NCBI RefSeq assembly: GCF_947087965.1
Contig: NZ_CAMUES010000009.1
Location: 10,148 to 74,147, forward strand
Direction: 5' to 3'
Source: an uncultured Mobiluncus sp.
Lineage (GTDB): Bacteria > Actinomycetota > Actinomycetes > Actinomycetales > Actinomycetaceae
DNA length: 64,000 nt
Below are positions 26,708 through 35,681 of the stretch, one piece after another. The position numbers and the translations under genes are program-made. Under the pieces are notes generated by a model, which did not search any database, was not told the origin of the DNA, and saw nothing but the letters and a program-made list of their open reading frames with translations. How positions within the stretch are numbered: position 1 is the first letter of the stretch; each line of letters opens with the position of its first letter.

Positions 26708-26791
26708 ACCTACATATTATTTCCCCAGATTTAAAACCTCAAGAACACAATTTTTAGACCTATTTATCGAAAATGAGAAAGAGAGAGAACA

Positions 26792-28024
26792 ATGACTGAA
26801 CGGGTAGTGCTGGCTTATTCCGGCGGTTTGGACACTTCGGTGGCTATTGGCTGGATGAAAGACAAGCTCGGTGTGGACACGATTGCGGTGTCGGTTGATG
26901 TGGGCCAAGGCGGCGAGGATATGGATGTGATTCGCCAGCGCGCTCTTGATTGCGGGGCGGTGGAAGCCTACATCGCTGACGCCAAAGACGAGTTCGCCAC
27001 CGAGTACTGTATGCCCTCTCTGCAAACCAACGGCCTGTACCAAGGCCAATACCCCCTGATCTCGGCACTGTCCCGGCCGCTCATCGCCAAACACCTGGTG
27101 ATGGCAGCCAAACAGTTCGGTGCCACTACCATGGCTCACGGTTGCACCGGAAAGGGCAATGATCAGGTTCGTTTCGAGGTGTCATTTACCTCGCTGGCGC
27201 CGGACTTGAAATGCGTGTCGCCGATTCGTGATTTGTCCCTGCAGCGCGACGTGTCGATTGCCTACGCGGAGAAACATCACCTGCCCATCGAAGCAACGAA
27301 ACACAACCCCTTCTCGATTGACCAAAACTTGTGGGGCAGGGCTATCGAAACCGGCTTCTTAGAGGACCTGTGGAACGCCCCCACCAAAGATGTGTACAAC
27401 TACACCGATGATCCGGCATTCGCGGGAATCCCTGATGAAGTAATCATTACTTTTGAAAAGGGCATTCCCGTGGCGATTGATGGGGTAAAAATGACTCCGC
27501 TACAGGTCATCCAAGAGATGAACCGGCGTGCCGGTGCCCAGGGTATTGGGCGTATTGATGTGGTGGAGGATCGTCTGATTGGGATTAAATCGCACGAAAT
27601 CTATGAAGCTCCCGGCGCGATTGCCCTGATTACTGCCCATCAAGCCTTGGAAGCCGTGACCCTGGAGCGGATGCAGCTGCGCTACAAGCGTCAGATGGTG
27701 GAGCCGGCGTGGTCTGATTTGGTTTACGAGGCTCAATGGAATTCGCCTCTCAAGAAATCCTTGGACGCGTTTGTGGCGCACACTCAAGAATACGTGTCCG
27801 GCGAAATTCGGATGGTCATGCACGCCGGGCGGGCGGTGGTCAATGGGCGTCGTTCTGAGGCTTCCCTCTACGATTTCAAACTGGCGACCTACGATTCTGG
27901 GGATTCATTTAACCAGGACGCGGCGCGCGGTTTCATTGAACTTTACGGATTGCAGTCCAAGCTGGCCGCGGCGCGTGACGTGAGGTATGGCAAGGGCATC
28001 ACGCTGCAGGCCTCGCACCTCTAA
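26792..28024 (+). CDS. argG: Argininosuccinate synthase
   Basis: ArgG joins citrulline and aspartate with ATP. The 410-residue protein has the N-type PP-loop ATP pyrophosphatase motif LAYSGGLDTSVAIGW at 6-20, then AHGCTGKGNDQVRFE and the citrulline/aspartate-binding region EATKHNPFSIDQNLWGRA. A long AT-rich leader (84 bp) and a purine-rich RBS separate it from argR, so it may have its own promoter; no convincing ARG box was seen there. Confidence 0.97.
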   Translation: MTERVVLAYSGGLDTSVAIGWMKDKLGVDTIAVSVDVGQGGEDMDVIRQRALDCGAVEAYIADAKDEFATEYCMPSLQTNGLYQGQYPLISALSRPLIAKHLVMAAKQFGATTMAHGCTGKGNDQVRFEVSFTSLAPDLKCVSPIRDLSLQRDVSIAYAEKHHLPIEATKHNPFSIDQNLWGRAIETGFLEDLWNAPTKDVYNYTDDPAFAGIPDEVIITFEKGIPVAIDGVKMTPLQVIQEMNRRAGAQGIGRIDVVEDRLIGIKSHEIYEAPGAIALITAHQALEAVTLERMQLRYKRQMVEPAWSDLVYEAQWNSPLKKSLDAFVAHTQEYVSGEIRMVMHAGRAVVNGRRSEASLYDFKLATYDSGDSFNQDAARGFIELYGLQSKLAAARDVRYGKGITLQASHL

Positions 28025-28067
28025 GTCCCTGTCCCGGTTTTCCGGGCTGCAGCCTCGTTTCAGTTCC

Positions 28068-28099
28068 CCGGCAGCCGAGCCAATCGGTTTGGCTGCCGG
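28068..28099 (+). terminator. Hairpin between argG and argH
   Basis: CCGGCAGCC pairs with GGCTGCCGG, and the helix extends inward by five pairs, some wobble, to loop AATC. There is no T-run, so it may attenuate or protect mRNA rather than end transcription. Confidence 0.45.
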
Positions 28100-28131
28100 T
28101 GGTACTGTGGCATTGAGAGAAAAGAGTACAC

Positions 28132-29535
28132 ATGAGTGAAAAGTTGGCCCTGTGGGGCGGAAGATTCCAGGGCGGACCTGCCCAAGCGTTGGCGGCACTG
28201 TCGGTGTCCACCCAGTTTGATTGGCGTCTAGCAGACTACGACTTACAGGGCTCTTTGGCTCATGCGCAGGCGCTGCGGGCGGCGGGGCTGCTGACTGAGG
28301 TCGAATACGCCGACTTGAGCGCCGCCCTGCGCCGACTGCGGGCGGACGTGACTGACGGAACTTTCACTTTTTCTCCCGATGACGAGGACGTTCATACCGC
28401 CCTGGAACGCGGATTGCTGCAAGAGAACTACGCCGGGCCGGAACTGGGCGGAAAACTGCGGGCGGGACGCTCCCGCAACGACCAGATTGCCACCCTGGTA
28501 CGGATGTACCTGCGCGACGCCGCCGCCCACCTGCAAGGGCTGATAACGGCACTTTGCCAGGCAATTTTGTCCCAGGCCGACCGTGCTGGAACCCATATCA
28601 TGCCCGGTCGCACGCATATGCAGCATGCCCAGCCCGTTTTGGTGGCGCACCAGCTGATGGCTCACTTTTGGCCCCAGCTGCGTAACTTGGAGCGTTTGCG
28701 TGACTGGGAAAAGCGCAATGACGCCTCCCCGTATGGGGGCGGAGCCTTGGCCGGCAATACGTTGGGGCTCGACCCGGAACTGGTCGCCCGTGAGTTGGGT
28801 TTTTCCCAGGTGTGTCCGAACTCTATTGACGCCACGGCTTCACGAGACGGGGTGGTGGAGTTTCTCTATGTCCTCACCCAGGTGGCGGTGGATATGTCAC
28901 GATTGGCGGAAGAAATCATTATCTGGAACACCGCCGAGTTCGGCTACGTCACTTTGGATGATTCCTATTCGACCGGGTCCAGCATCATGCCGCAAAAGAA
29001 GAACCCGGATGTGGCTGAACTGGCTCGCGGCAAAGCGGGACGTCTACTAGGCGACTTGACGGGATTACTTGCCACGATGAAAGGTTTGCCGCTGGCTTAC
29101 GACCGGGACCTGCAGGAGGACAAAGAGCCGGTGTTTGACGCTATCGACACCCTGGAAGTCCTGCTACCGGCGGTGACCGGGATGGTGGATACCATGACCC
29201 TGCACTATGAGCGCCTGGAAACGCTGTCTACCGCAGGTTTCTCCTTGGCCACCGATGTGGCTGAATGGCTGGTGAAACGTGGTATGCCTTTCCGTCATGC
29301 GCACGAAGTGTCGGGAGCCTGTGTTGCATTGGCAGAAGGACGAGGCGTTGGGTTGGAGGACCTCAGCGATGCTGATTTTGTGGGGGTTGACCCGCTGCTG
29401 ACCCCTGAGGTTCGCGACATCCTGACCGCTGCCGGTTCGGTTAGAGCCCGCCGCGGGGTGGGAGGCACCGCTCCGGAGCGTGTGGCTGAACAGATTGCGG
29501 CGGCACGCCAGCAATTACAAGCGTTCCAGTGCTAA
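28132..29535 (+). CDS. argH: Argininosuccinate lyase
   Basis: ArgH releases arginine and fumarate. The 467-residue member of the fumarase/aspartase superfamily has the three signature regions: AGRSRNDQIATLVRMYLRD, the catalytic His region PGRTHMQHAQPV, and the flexible loop GSSIMPQKKNPDVAE with the catalytic Ser. It is the last gene of the arginine cluster. A GC-rich imperfect hairpin (29550-29592) follows. Confidence 0.97.
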   Translation: MSEKLALWGGRFQGGPAQALAALSVSTQFDWRLADYDLQGSLAHAQALRAAGLLTEVEYADLSAALRRLRADVTDGTFTFSPDDEDVHTALERGLLQENYAGPELGGKLRAGRSRNDQIATLVRMYLRDAAAHLQGLITALCQAILSQADRAGTHIMPGRTHMQHAQPVLVAHQLMAHFWPQLRNLERLRDWEKRNDASPYGGGALAGNTLGLDPELVARELGFSQVCPNSIDATASRDGVVEFLYVLTQVAVDMSRLAEEIIIWNTAEFGYVTLDDSYSTGSSIMPQKKNPDVAELARGKAGRLLGDLTGLLATMKGLPLAYDRDLQEDKEPVFDAIDTLEVLLPAVTGMVDTMTLHYERLETLSTAGFSLATDVAEWLVKRGMPFRHAHEVSGACVALAEGRGVGLEDLSDADFVGVDPLLTPEVRDILTAAGSVRARRGVGGTAPERVAEQIAAARQQLQAFQC

Positions 29536-29626
29536 AGCGGCCCGACAGGGGTGGGGCAGTGCCGCCCGGGAGAGGTCAGCGGCACCCCACCTACCGTTCA
29601 TGTTGTGTAGACAAACTAAACTTTAA

Positions 29627-29655
29627 TGTACATAGAATGTAAATCGAGGTATAAT
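29627..29655 (+). promoter_or_regulatory. Promoter of the 50-codon gene
   Basis: A perfect -10, TATAAT (29650-29655), is preceded at 17 bp by TGTACA (29627-29632). The 5' leader would be about 90 nt. An AATGTA direct repeat (29625-29630, 29636-29641) overlaps the spacer and may be an operator. Confidence 0.6.
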
Positions 29656-29754
29656 AAAGACATCGAGCGGACATCTGTGATGGCCGGATTCGAGAGGTGG
29701 ACTCCAGGCTCACCGAGACGTGTACAGAGCAATAGCGAAGGAGGTGCAACGGTT

Positions 29755-29907
29755 ATGAGTAGCATATTGAACTGGCTAAAGACCGCCCCAAAAACTTTCA
29801 CCAGCGTGAAGGTTATTTCCGGCGAGGCGCCCCGGATGTGCGCAGACACTGTGATGGCGAAAGCCTATCGAGTGAATATGGCGCATGAATTTTTGGCTGA
29901 CCGTTAA
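29755..29907 (+). CDS. Small hypothetical protein (50 residues)
   Basis: The ATG has a strong GGAGGTG 8 nt upstream, a TATAAT promoter about 100 bp upstream and an intrinsic terminator 34 bp after the stop, so this is a complete monocistronic unit. The product is basic in the middle (LKTAPKTFTSVKV), contains one Cys and one transiently amphipathic C-terminal helix, and has no transmembrane helix or signal peptide. The frame is open upstream to 29626, but that start precedes the promoter. I do not recognise the family. The terminator's 3' arm is an 11-nt complement of the leader. Confidence 0.6.
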   Translation: MSSILNWLKTAPKTFTSVKVISGEAPRMCADTVMAKAYRVNMAHEFLADR

Positions 29908-29940
29908 GGGGGACGGAAACCAAAAAACAGCAACGACGCA

Positions 29941-29965
29941 AGCGGACGAAGATGTCCGCTTTTTT
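29941..29965 (+). terminator. Intrinsic terminator of the 50-codon gene
   Basis: The 7-bp stem AGCGGAC/GTCCGCT with a 6-nt loop is followed by five further T. Its 3' arm AGATGTCCGCT (29950-29960) is also fully complementary to leader bases 29666-29676. Confidence 0.8.
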
Positions 29966-30009
29966 GTTGCCTAAAATCCGGCGTGCCGGGACTGAAACGC
30001 GAGTGCCAG

Positions 30010-30630
30010 CTAGTTCGCCAGCCGCGGAGTCTCGCAAACGAAGCCTTTGAATCCGTGATTGCAATATCCGTGGGGGTGGTGAAACAGGTACGCCTGATGA
30101 TATGGCTCCGCAAGCCAAAACTTGCCGGCTGCGGCCAGGCTGAGAATTTCAGTCGTAATCGGCCCTCGACCGGCTTGGGCAAGGGTTTTCCCGAAGGTTT
30201 GCCGGGATTGCTCAGCCAGCTGGCGTTGTTGCGCAGTAGTGTAAACAATCATCGAACGGTACTGACTGCCCCGGTCGTTGCCTTGCCGCTCGCCCTGAGT
30301 GGGGTCGTGGTTTTCCCAAAACACTTTCAGCAGGTTTCCCGCACTCGTGCGGGTTGGGTCGTAGACTATGCGGGTCGTTTCAGCATGCCCGGTTTGACCT
30401 GTACAGACGTCTTCATAAGTGGGGTGCGGCCAGCGACCTCCCAGATAACCTACCGCCGTGTTGATAACCCCGGGCTGGCTCCAGTAAATACGTTCCACTC
30501 CCCAAAAACATCCCATCGCTACGTAAAGAACCTCGTGGGGGAGGGGCCACGGCCCGGTAAGAGAGGTTTTGAGCACAGGGTGAATATCGGTCGGGGCAAT
30601 CCCGGTATCGTTATGAAAGCCAAAATCCAT
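30010..30630 (-). CDS. msrA: Peptide-methionine (S)-S-oxide reductase MsrA
   Basis: MsrA repairs oxidised methionine using the catalytic Cys in AMGCFWGVERIYW (around residue 44). TAVGYLGG, EVYTGQTGH-like CTGQTGHAETTRI and FWENHDPTQ are family signatures. Length 206 is usual. No MsrB domain is fused or adjacent. It converges on the small 50-codon gene and diverges from the Nudix gene. TAGGAT is present 1 nt upstream of the ATG on its strand, too close to serve this start. Confidence 0.94.
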   Translation of the reverse strand: MDFGFHNDTGIAPTDIHPVLKTSLTGPWPLPHEVLYVAMGCFWGVERIYWSQPGVINTAVGYLGGRWPHPTYEDVCTGQTGHAETTRIVYDPTRTSAGNLLKVFWENHDPTQGERQGNDRGSQYRSMIVYTTAQQRQLAEQSRQTFGKTLAQAGRGPITTEILSLAAAGKFWLAEPYHQAYLFHHPHGYCNHGFKGFVCETPRLAN

Positions 30631-30710
30631 AATCCTAGTGTGACACCGTGCACTGGGATTGTCCTGGGAGAGGTTTCTCTCCCGGCTACAGAGTCATTAG
30701 ACTCGAAAGT

Positions 30711-31127
30711 ATGTTTCAGCCGATAGTGGTCGCAGCAGCGATTGTGGACGACCTCAGCCGACCAACGCAGGTGCTGGGGGCGCAGCGCTCTTATCCCGAG
30801 CAATGGCGGGGTTTCTATGAGTTTCCCGGCGGTAAAACTGAACCCGGAGAAACTCCCGAACAGGCTCTGCGCCGGGAGTTGCGTGAGGAACTATCAGCGG
30901 AAATTATCGTGGGTGAGCGTTTGCAGGAAACCTGGCCCGCTCACGGGGGATTTCAGATGTTCGTGTATCTGTGCGCCCTCGCGCCACACAGCGCGGCACA
31001 GGTAGGAGCGGCGCATCTGGCCCTGCGTTGGGTCGACCTTAAACATTCCGAGAGCTTGCCTTGGCTGCCCGCCGATTATCCGATTCTGACCGCGATTGCG
31101 CGGCATTACGGCATCACACAGAGCTAA
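30711..31127 (+). CDS. Nudix hydrolase, MutT/CTP-pyrophosphatase type
   Basis: The 138-residue protein has a full Nudix box, GGKTEPGETPEQALRRE followed by LREEL. The N-terminal VVAAAIVDD and central WRGFYEFPGGK are typical of MutT-like enzymes that hydrolyse 8-oxo-dGTP, 5-methyl-dCTP or related nucleotides. The ATG at 30711 is preferred because TAGACT (30698-30703) lies 7 nt before it. A GGGAGAG/CTCTCCC hairpin (30666-30683) sits upstream. Confidence 0.88.
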   Translation: MFQPIVVAAAIVDDLSRPTQVLGAQRSYPEQWRGFYEFPGGKTEPGETPEQALRRELREELSAEIIVGERLQETWPAHGGFQMFVYLCALAPHSAAQVGAAHLALRWVDLKHSESLPWLPADYPILTAIARHYGITQS

Positions 31128-31380
31128 ACGGCGTGACATTGCGCTCGTGCCGCTCGGGTATCTTCGGGCGCGGCGTGGGCTCACCCGGTTTCGAGGTTCG
31201 GGTTCACAAGGGAGCTGCGGCGGTATGGCGCGAAAACATGGGTTTTCTCTCGCCCGGTCAAGCTGGGATATTGGTGCGTTAGGTCAGGATAGTGATAGTT
31301 TAGACCCCGTGTAAAAAGCTGTTTGCCCTACCGGGGGCGACAAAAATTGAAACTATTTATATAGAGAAGGCGAGAAATCC

Positions 31381-33417
31381 TTGTCCAACCAGTCTGCGGC
31401 CGCTGCGACAAAAAATGCCGGAGCCAAGTCCGCTCATCCCTATCGCGAGTTAACTTTCCGAGCCGTTGTTGTCGGCGGATTAATCACCCTGATTTTCACC
31501 GCCGCTAACGCTTACCTCGGGTTGAAAGTTGGCCTAACCTTTGCCACTTCCATCCCGGCTGCCGTGATTTCCATGGCTATCCTGCGTTACTTCCATGATC
31601 ACACGGTCGTGGAAAACAATATCGTCCAGACCATCGCTTCGGCGGCCGGGACGCTTTCGGCCATTATTTTTGTGGTTCCCGGTCTGGTTATGGTGGGTTA
31701 TTGGTCGGGCTTCCCCTACTGGGAGACCACAGCCGTGTGCATGGTCGGCGGCATTCTCGGTGTGATGTATTCGATTCCGCTGCGTCGTGCCCTGGTGACC
31801 GGCTCCGACCTGCCTTATCCGGAAGGGGTAGCGGCCGCGGAAGTGTTGAAAGTGGGGGACGAAAACGGTTCTGCTGAGGAAAATCACCGCGGCTTGCTGG
31901 TGATTATCTGGGGCGGCTTGGCGTCCGCCGCAATGGCACTGCTCACGGCGTTAAAAGCCGCTGCGGGGTCCTTGAGCGTGAGCTTTAGGATTGGCGCCGG
32001 AGGCACCATGATTGGTGGTTCGTTGTCTCTGGCTTTGATGGGGGTAGGACACCTGGTTGGTCCCGCGGTAGGCATCGCGATGCTGGTCGGTTTGCTGCTT
32101 TCCTATGGCATTCTGCTGCCGATTCTGACCCAAGGACAGGTCGCCGGTGAGGATCTCGGTGATGTGGTCAGCACGGTTTTCGCCCACGACGTGCGGATGA
32201 TTGGTGCTGGAGCTATGGCGGTGGCTGCAGTATGGACTCTGCTAAAAATTATTGGCCCCATCTTGCGCGGTATCACGGAGTCCTTAAAATCCTCGAAACT
32301 GCGTGAAACCGGAAATCAAGTTCCCTTGACGGAACAGGACATTCCTTTCAAATACGTGGCTGCCATTACTTTGCTGTCCATGATTCCGATTGGTTTGCTG
32401 CTGTGGAACTTCCTGCGAGATTCGCCCATTTCGCATCATCTCGTGGCGCTTATTATCCTCAGCATTCTGTTTGTGCTGGTTCTGGGCTTGCTGATTGCCA
32501 GTATCTGTGGCTATATGGCGGGTCTGATTGGGGCCTCGAACTCTCCTATCTCTGGCGTGGGCATCATCGTGATTATTGCGGCTTCGCTGTTGATTTTGTT
32601 GGTGACCGGCAATACCAGCCAGACTCACCCTACTGAACTGACCGCCTACGCGCTGTTTACGACCGCTATCGTCTTTGGTATCGCTACTATCTCGAATGAC
32701 AACCTGCAAGACCTGAAAACCGGCCAGCTGGTCGGAGCTACCCCGTGGAAACAGCAGGTGGCTCTCATTATCGGGGTTATATTTGGCTCTCTGGTGATTC
32801 CTCCGGTTCTACAGCTGCTGATGACCAGCTTTGGCTTCTCCGGGATGGAGGGCGTAGATGAGACTACCGCTCTGCAAGCTCCGCAAGCGACCCTGCTGTC
32901 CACCATCGCCAAGGGAATTTTTGGCGGGGACATGAACTGGCAGTTATTTGGTCTGGGGGCTTTGATTGGTGTCGTCATCGTCATAGTTGATGAAATCATG
33001 GGTCGCGTCAGCCGTTTCAACCTGGCTCCGCTCGCTGTGGGCATGGGCATGTACCTGAACATTACGACCACCCTGGTCATCTCGCTGGGCGCCCTGGTGG
33101 GCTGGATTTACAACCGTTGGGCGCTGCGTCAAGACAAGGCAGAACAGTCCAAGCGTCTCGGGGTGCTGCTGGCTACCGGCATGATTGTGGGTGATTCACT
33201 GTTTGGGATTCTCAACGCCGGCATCATCGGAGCTACCAGTAACGCTGATGCCCTAGGAATCGTCCCGGATTCTTTTGCCCCCGTTGCCAAAGTCGTGGGA
33301 GTGATTGTTTTTGTGGGTTTGTTGGCCGTCAGCTACCGCTGGGTGATGAAGAAATCCGGCGAGTCCGAGTCGACACCAGCCTCAGAAATCAACGATTCTT
33401 CCCGAAGTGAAGCCTAA
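31381..33417 (+). CDS. OPT-family oligopeptide transporter
   Basis: The 678-residue integral membrane protein has about 14-16 hydrophobic helices. LTFRAVVVGGLITLIF followed by NAYLGLKVGLTFATSIPAA at the N-terminus is the OPT family signature, as is GSDLPYPEGVAAAEVLK around residue 140. Bacterial OPT proteins import oligopeptides or metal chelates, probably with protons; the substrate is unknown. The start is TTG, with AGAAGGCGAG upstream. It heads a three-gene operon with the AhpD-like gene (41 bp away) and the alanine symporter gene. The 253 bp upstream hold no gene. Confidence 0.88.
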   Translation: MSNQSAAAATKNAGAKSAHPYRELTFRAVVVGGLITLIFTAANAYLGLKVGLTFATSIPAAVISMAILRYFHDHTVVENNIVQTIASAAGTLSAIIFVVPGLVMVGYWSGFPYWETTAVCMVGGILGVMYSIPLRRALVTGSDLPYPEGVAAAEVLKVGDENGSAEENHRGLLVIIWGGLASAAMALLTALKAAAGSLSVSFRIGAGGTMIGGSLSLALMGVGHLVGPAVGIAMLVGLLLSYGILLPILTQGQVAGEDLGDVVSTVFAHDVRMIGAGAMAVAAVWTLLKIIGPILRGITESLKSSKLRETGNQVPLTEQDIPFKYVAAITLLSMIPIGLLLWNFLRDSPISHHLVALIILSILFVLVLGLLIASICGYMAGLIGASNSPISGVGIIVIIAASLLILLVTGNTSQTHPTELTAYALFTTAIVFGIATISNDNLQDLKTGQLVGATPWKQQVALIIGVIFGSLVIPPVLQLLMTSFGFSGMEGVDETTALQAPQATLLSTIAKGIFGGDMNWQLFGLGALIGVVIVIVDEIMGRVSRFNLAPLAVGMGMYLNITTTLVISLGALVGWIYNRWALRQDKAEQSKRLGVLLATGMIVGDSLFGILNAGIIGATSNADALGIVPDSFAPVAKVVGVIVFVGLLAVSYRWVMKKSGESESTPASEINDSSRSEA

Positions 33418-33458
33418 AAGACCCGGTCTGGGTGGGTTTACGGAAAGGAACAGACGCA

Positions 33459-33947
33459 ATGACAGAAACAGCCGCTAGGAGAGTACCGTACTTGGATAAA
33501 GCCTTTCCCGAAGTCGCTGCTGCCATGGAGGAAGTGACTCGCAGGCTTAAGCCCGTTTACGAGCAGGTCGGTCTACCGGCTAGCCTGATTGAACTCGTTT
33601 GCCTACGTGCCAGTCAAATGAACAGGTGTGGGACTTGCCTTTCTGTACATGTGCCGCGGGCGCTACAAGCCGGTGTGTCCCAATTGCAGATTGATGTGTT
33701 GCCCAGTTGGAGGGAAGACACGGAATTGTTTACACCTCAGGAAAAGGCCGCACTGGAGTTGACCGAGCATATAACCAGGCTCCCCGAAGGAGTGCGCAAC
33801 TCCAGCGTGGGGGAGCGTGCGCAGACATTCTTTACCGAAGCTCAGGTGGCTGCTCTCGAATGGTGCGCCATCATGATTAATGCCAACAACCGGATTTCAA
33901 TTGCTTCGCATCACCCGATTCGCAAGTATCCACCAGTATCCAGTTAG
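33459..33947 (+). CDS. AhpD-like / carboxymuconolactone decarboxylase-family protein
   Basis: The 162-residue protein has the alkylhydroperoxidase D core CGTCLSVH (CxxC followed by His at +4) and an all-helical profile. Such proteins are thiol peroxidase partners or decarboxylases; the CxxC favours a redox role. The ATG at 33459 follows GGAAAGGAAC; the upstream in-frame start at 33432 lacks an RBS. It lies between two transporter genes and is probably translated from the same mRNA. Confidence 0.82.
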   Translation: MTETAARRVPYLDKAFPEVAAAMEEVTRRLKPVYEQVGLPASLIELVCLRASQMNRCGTCLSVHVPRALQAGVSQLQIDVLPSWREDTELFTPQEKAALELTEHITRLPEGVRNSSVGERAQTFFTEAQVAALEWCAIMINANNRISIASHHPIRKYPPVSS

Positions 33948-33958
33948 GAGAAAAAACG

Positions 33959-35506
33959 TTGTCGTTTCCAGCAATAGTCCCGGTGAAGCCCGAGGAACTT
34001 TCACCTTTCGAAAAATTTAATCAACTTGTGGCCAATGCCCTCGGTACCGTCTATGGCATGAGCATTGGCTATGTGCTGATTGTGGTACTGCTCGGTTTCG
34101 GAATCTACGCGACAATTCGCACCGGTGCCGTCCAGTTCACCATGTTTTCTAAAATGTGGAAGACCGTGATGGGTTCCCGGAAAGGCTCCCATGGAGGCAT
34201 CAGCTCTTTCCAGGCTTTCGCGGTGGGCTTGGCTGACCGTGTCGGCACCGGCAATATCGCCGGGGTAGCTATCGCGATTACCCTGGGCGGTGCCGGCTCC
34301 ATCTTTTGGATGTGGATCGTGGCTCTGGTCGGTATGGCGAGCGCTTTCATCGAGGCGACCTTGGCCCAGATGTTCAAGGTCCGCAATCCCGACGGAACCT
34401 TCCGCGGAGGCCCGGCTTTCTATATCGAACGCGGTCTCGGCTCGCGTGCCTGGGGCTCCGTCTTTGCGGTTTTGCTCATTTTCACCTACGCTTTCACCTT
34501 CCAGCTGATTCAGGCCAATACCCTGGCTGGCTTAGCAAAGGCAAACTTCGGGATGCCTACCTACGCCACCGGGCTGTTGCTGGTAGCCATCACCGCCCCG
34601 TTCTTCATTGCCGGGATTCGTTCGGTAGCGCGTATCGCTGAATATCTGGCTCCGCTGATGGCAGTCATTTACATGACTTTGGCACTGATTGTCATCATCG
34701 AGAATATCGGACAACTCGGTACAATTTTCGCCATGATTTTCCAGGGCGCTTTCGGTGCGAGCTCGGTAGCAGGTGGAACTCTAGGCGGGCTCTTTGCGGC
34801 TCTGATGAACGGCACGAAGCGCGGCTTGTTCTCAAATGAAGCCGGTATGGGTTCCGCCCCGAACGCGGCTGCGACCGCCACCGTGTCCCACCCGGTCAAG
34901 CAGGGAATGATTCAGTCCCTAGGTGTATTCGTGGACACCATTTTGGTCTGCAGCGCTACCGCTTTCATCGTGCTGCTCGGAGGGGTCTACGATCCGAACG
35001 CGGCTGAACAGCCTTCTGACGGCGCGGCCCTCACGGTTGATTCCCTGGCTGCTTTGGGTCCCTGGACTAAGCCGATTATCCTCATCGTCATCTTTATGTT
35101 CGTTTACTCGACTTTGCTGGGTAACTTTAGCTATTCCGAAGGCAACATCAAATACCTGCTGGGCATCGAAAACAACGCGTGGATTGTCAAGGCGATTTCC
35201 ATCATCGCGGTGTTCCTGGGCTCAGTGCTCTCCTTGGAAATGGTGTGGAACTTGGGCGACTGGACCGCGGCGTTGATGGCCATCATGAACTTGGTGGCTT
35301 GCACCCTGCTGTTCAAGTGGGCTCTGGGTGCCCTCAAGGATTACCAGCACCAACTGGAAACGAAGAGCGAGGACGAAATCCAGTTCTGTTCCACTGACAA
35401 TAAGTTCCTTCCCGGTGAGCTTCCCACCGATATTTGGACAAAAGAAGCCATCGCGCAGGGACACAATATTTCCAGTGACCCGACTTCGTGGGAACACGGA
35501 GATTAA
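33959..35506 (+). CDS. Sodium:alanine/glycine symporter (AGCS family)
   Basis: The 515-residue membrane protein has about 11 hydrophobic helices. Signatures are VGTGNIAGVAIAITLGGAG (sodium/substrate region), FKVRNPDGTFRGGPAFYIE and KRGLFSNEAGMGSAPNAAAT. It imports alanine or glycine with sodium. The TTG start is 11 nt after the AhpD-like stop, with GGAG overlapping that gene's end. A 14-bp hairpin follows its stop. Confidence 0.92.
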   Translation: MSFPAIVPVKPEELSPFEKFNQLVANALGTVYGMSIGYVLIVVLLGFGIYATIRTGAVQFTMFSKMWKTVMGSRKGSHGGISSFQAFAVGLADRVGTGNIAGVAIAITLGGAGSIFWMWIVALVGMASAFIEATLAQMFKVRNPDGTFRGGPAFYIERGLGSRAWGSVFAVLLIFTYAFTFQLIQANTLAGLAKANFGMPTYATGLLLVAITAPFFIAGIRSVARIAEYLAPLMAVIYMTLALIVIIENIGQLGTIFAMIFQGAFGASSVAGGTLGGLFAALMNGTKRGLFSNEAGMGSAPNAAATATVSHPVKQGMIQSLGVFVDTILVCSATAFIVLLGGVYDPNAAEQPSDGAALTVDSLAALGPWTKPIILIVIFMFVYSTLLGNFSYSEGNIKYLLGIENNAWIVKAISIIAVFLGSVLSLEMVWNLGDWTAALMAIMNLVACTLLFKWALGALKDYQHQLETKSEDEIQFCSTDNKFLPGELPTDIWTKEAIAQGHNISSDPTSWEHGD

Positions 35507-35516
35507 TCTGAAATCA

Positions 35517-35554
35517 AGTTGGCCCCAGGAACCGCGATGTTCCTGGGGCCAACT
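35517..35554 (+). terminator. Terminator of the OPT-AhpD-AGCS operon
   Basis: A perfect 14-bp stem (35517-35530 with 35541-35554) with a 10-nt loop begins 11 nt after the symporter stop. There is no T-run after it (GTATCC), so efficiency is uncertain. Confidence 0.65.
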
Positions 35555-35681
35555 GTATCCCCTCTCGCACGGAGTCGCTACCGCCACGCAAGCATTCGGC
35601 CTTTTCGTATGCACGCGGCAAACCCGGTAGCATAGAGGGGCGTGAAAACGCGATGACAACGAACTATTGAAGGAAGTAAAC

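Noticed and set aside
31128..31380. Short overlapping frames between the Nudix and OPT genes
   Set aside because: There is no RBS, motif or conservation signal; treated as intergenic. A possible -10 near TATAT at 31358 was too weak to call.
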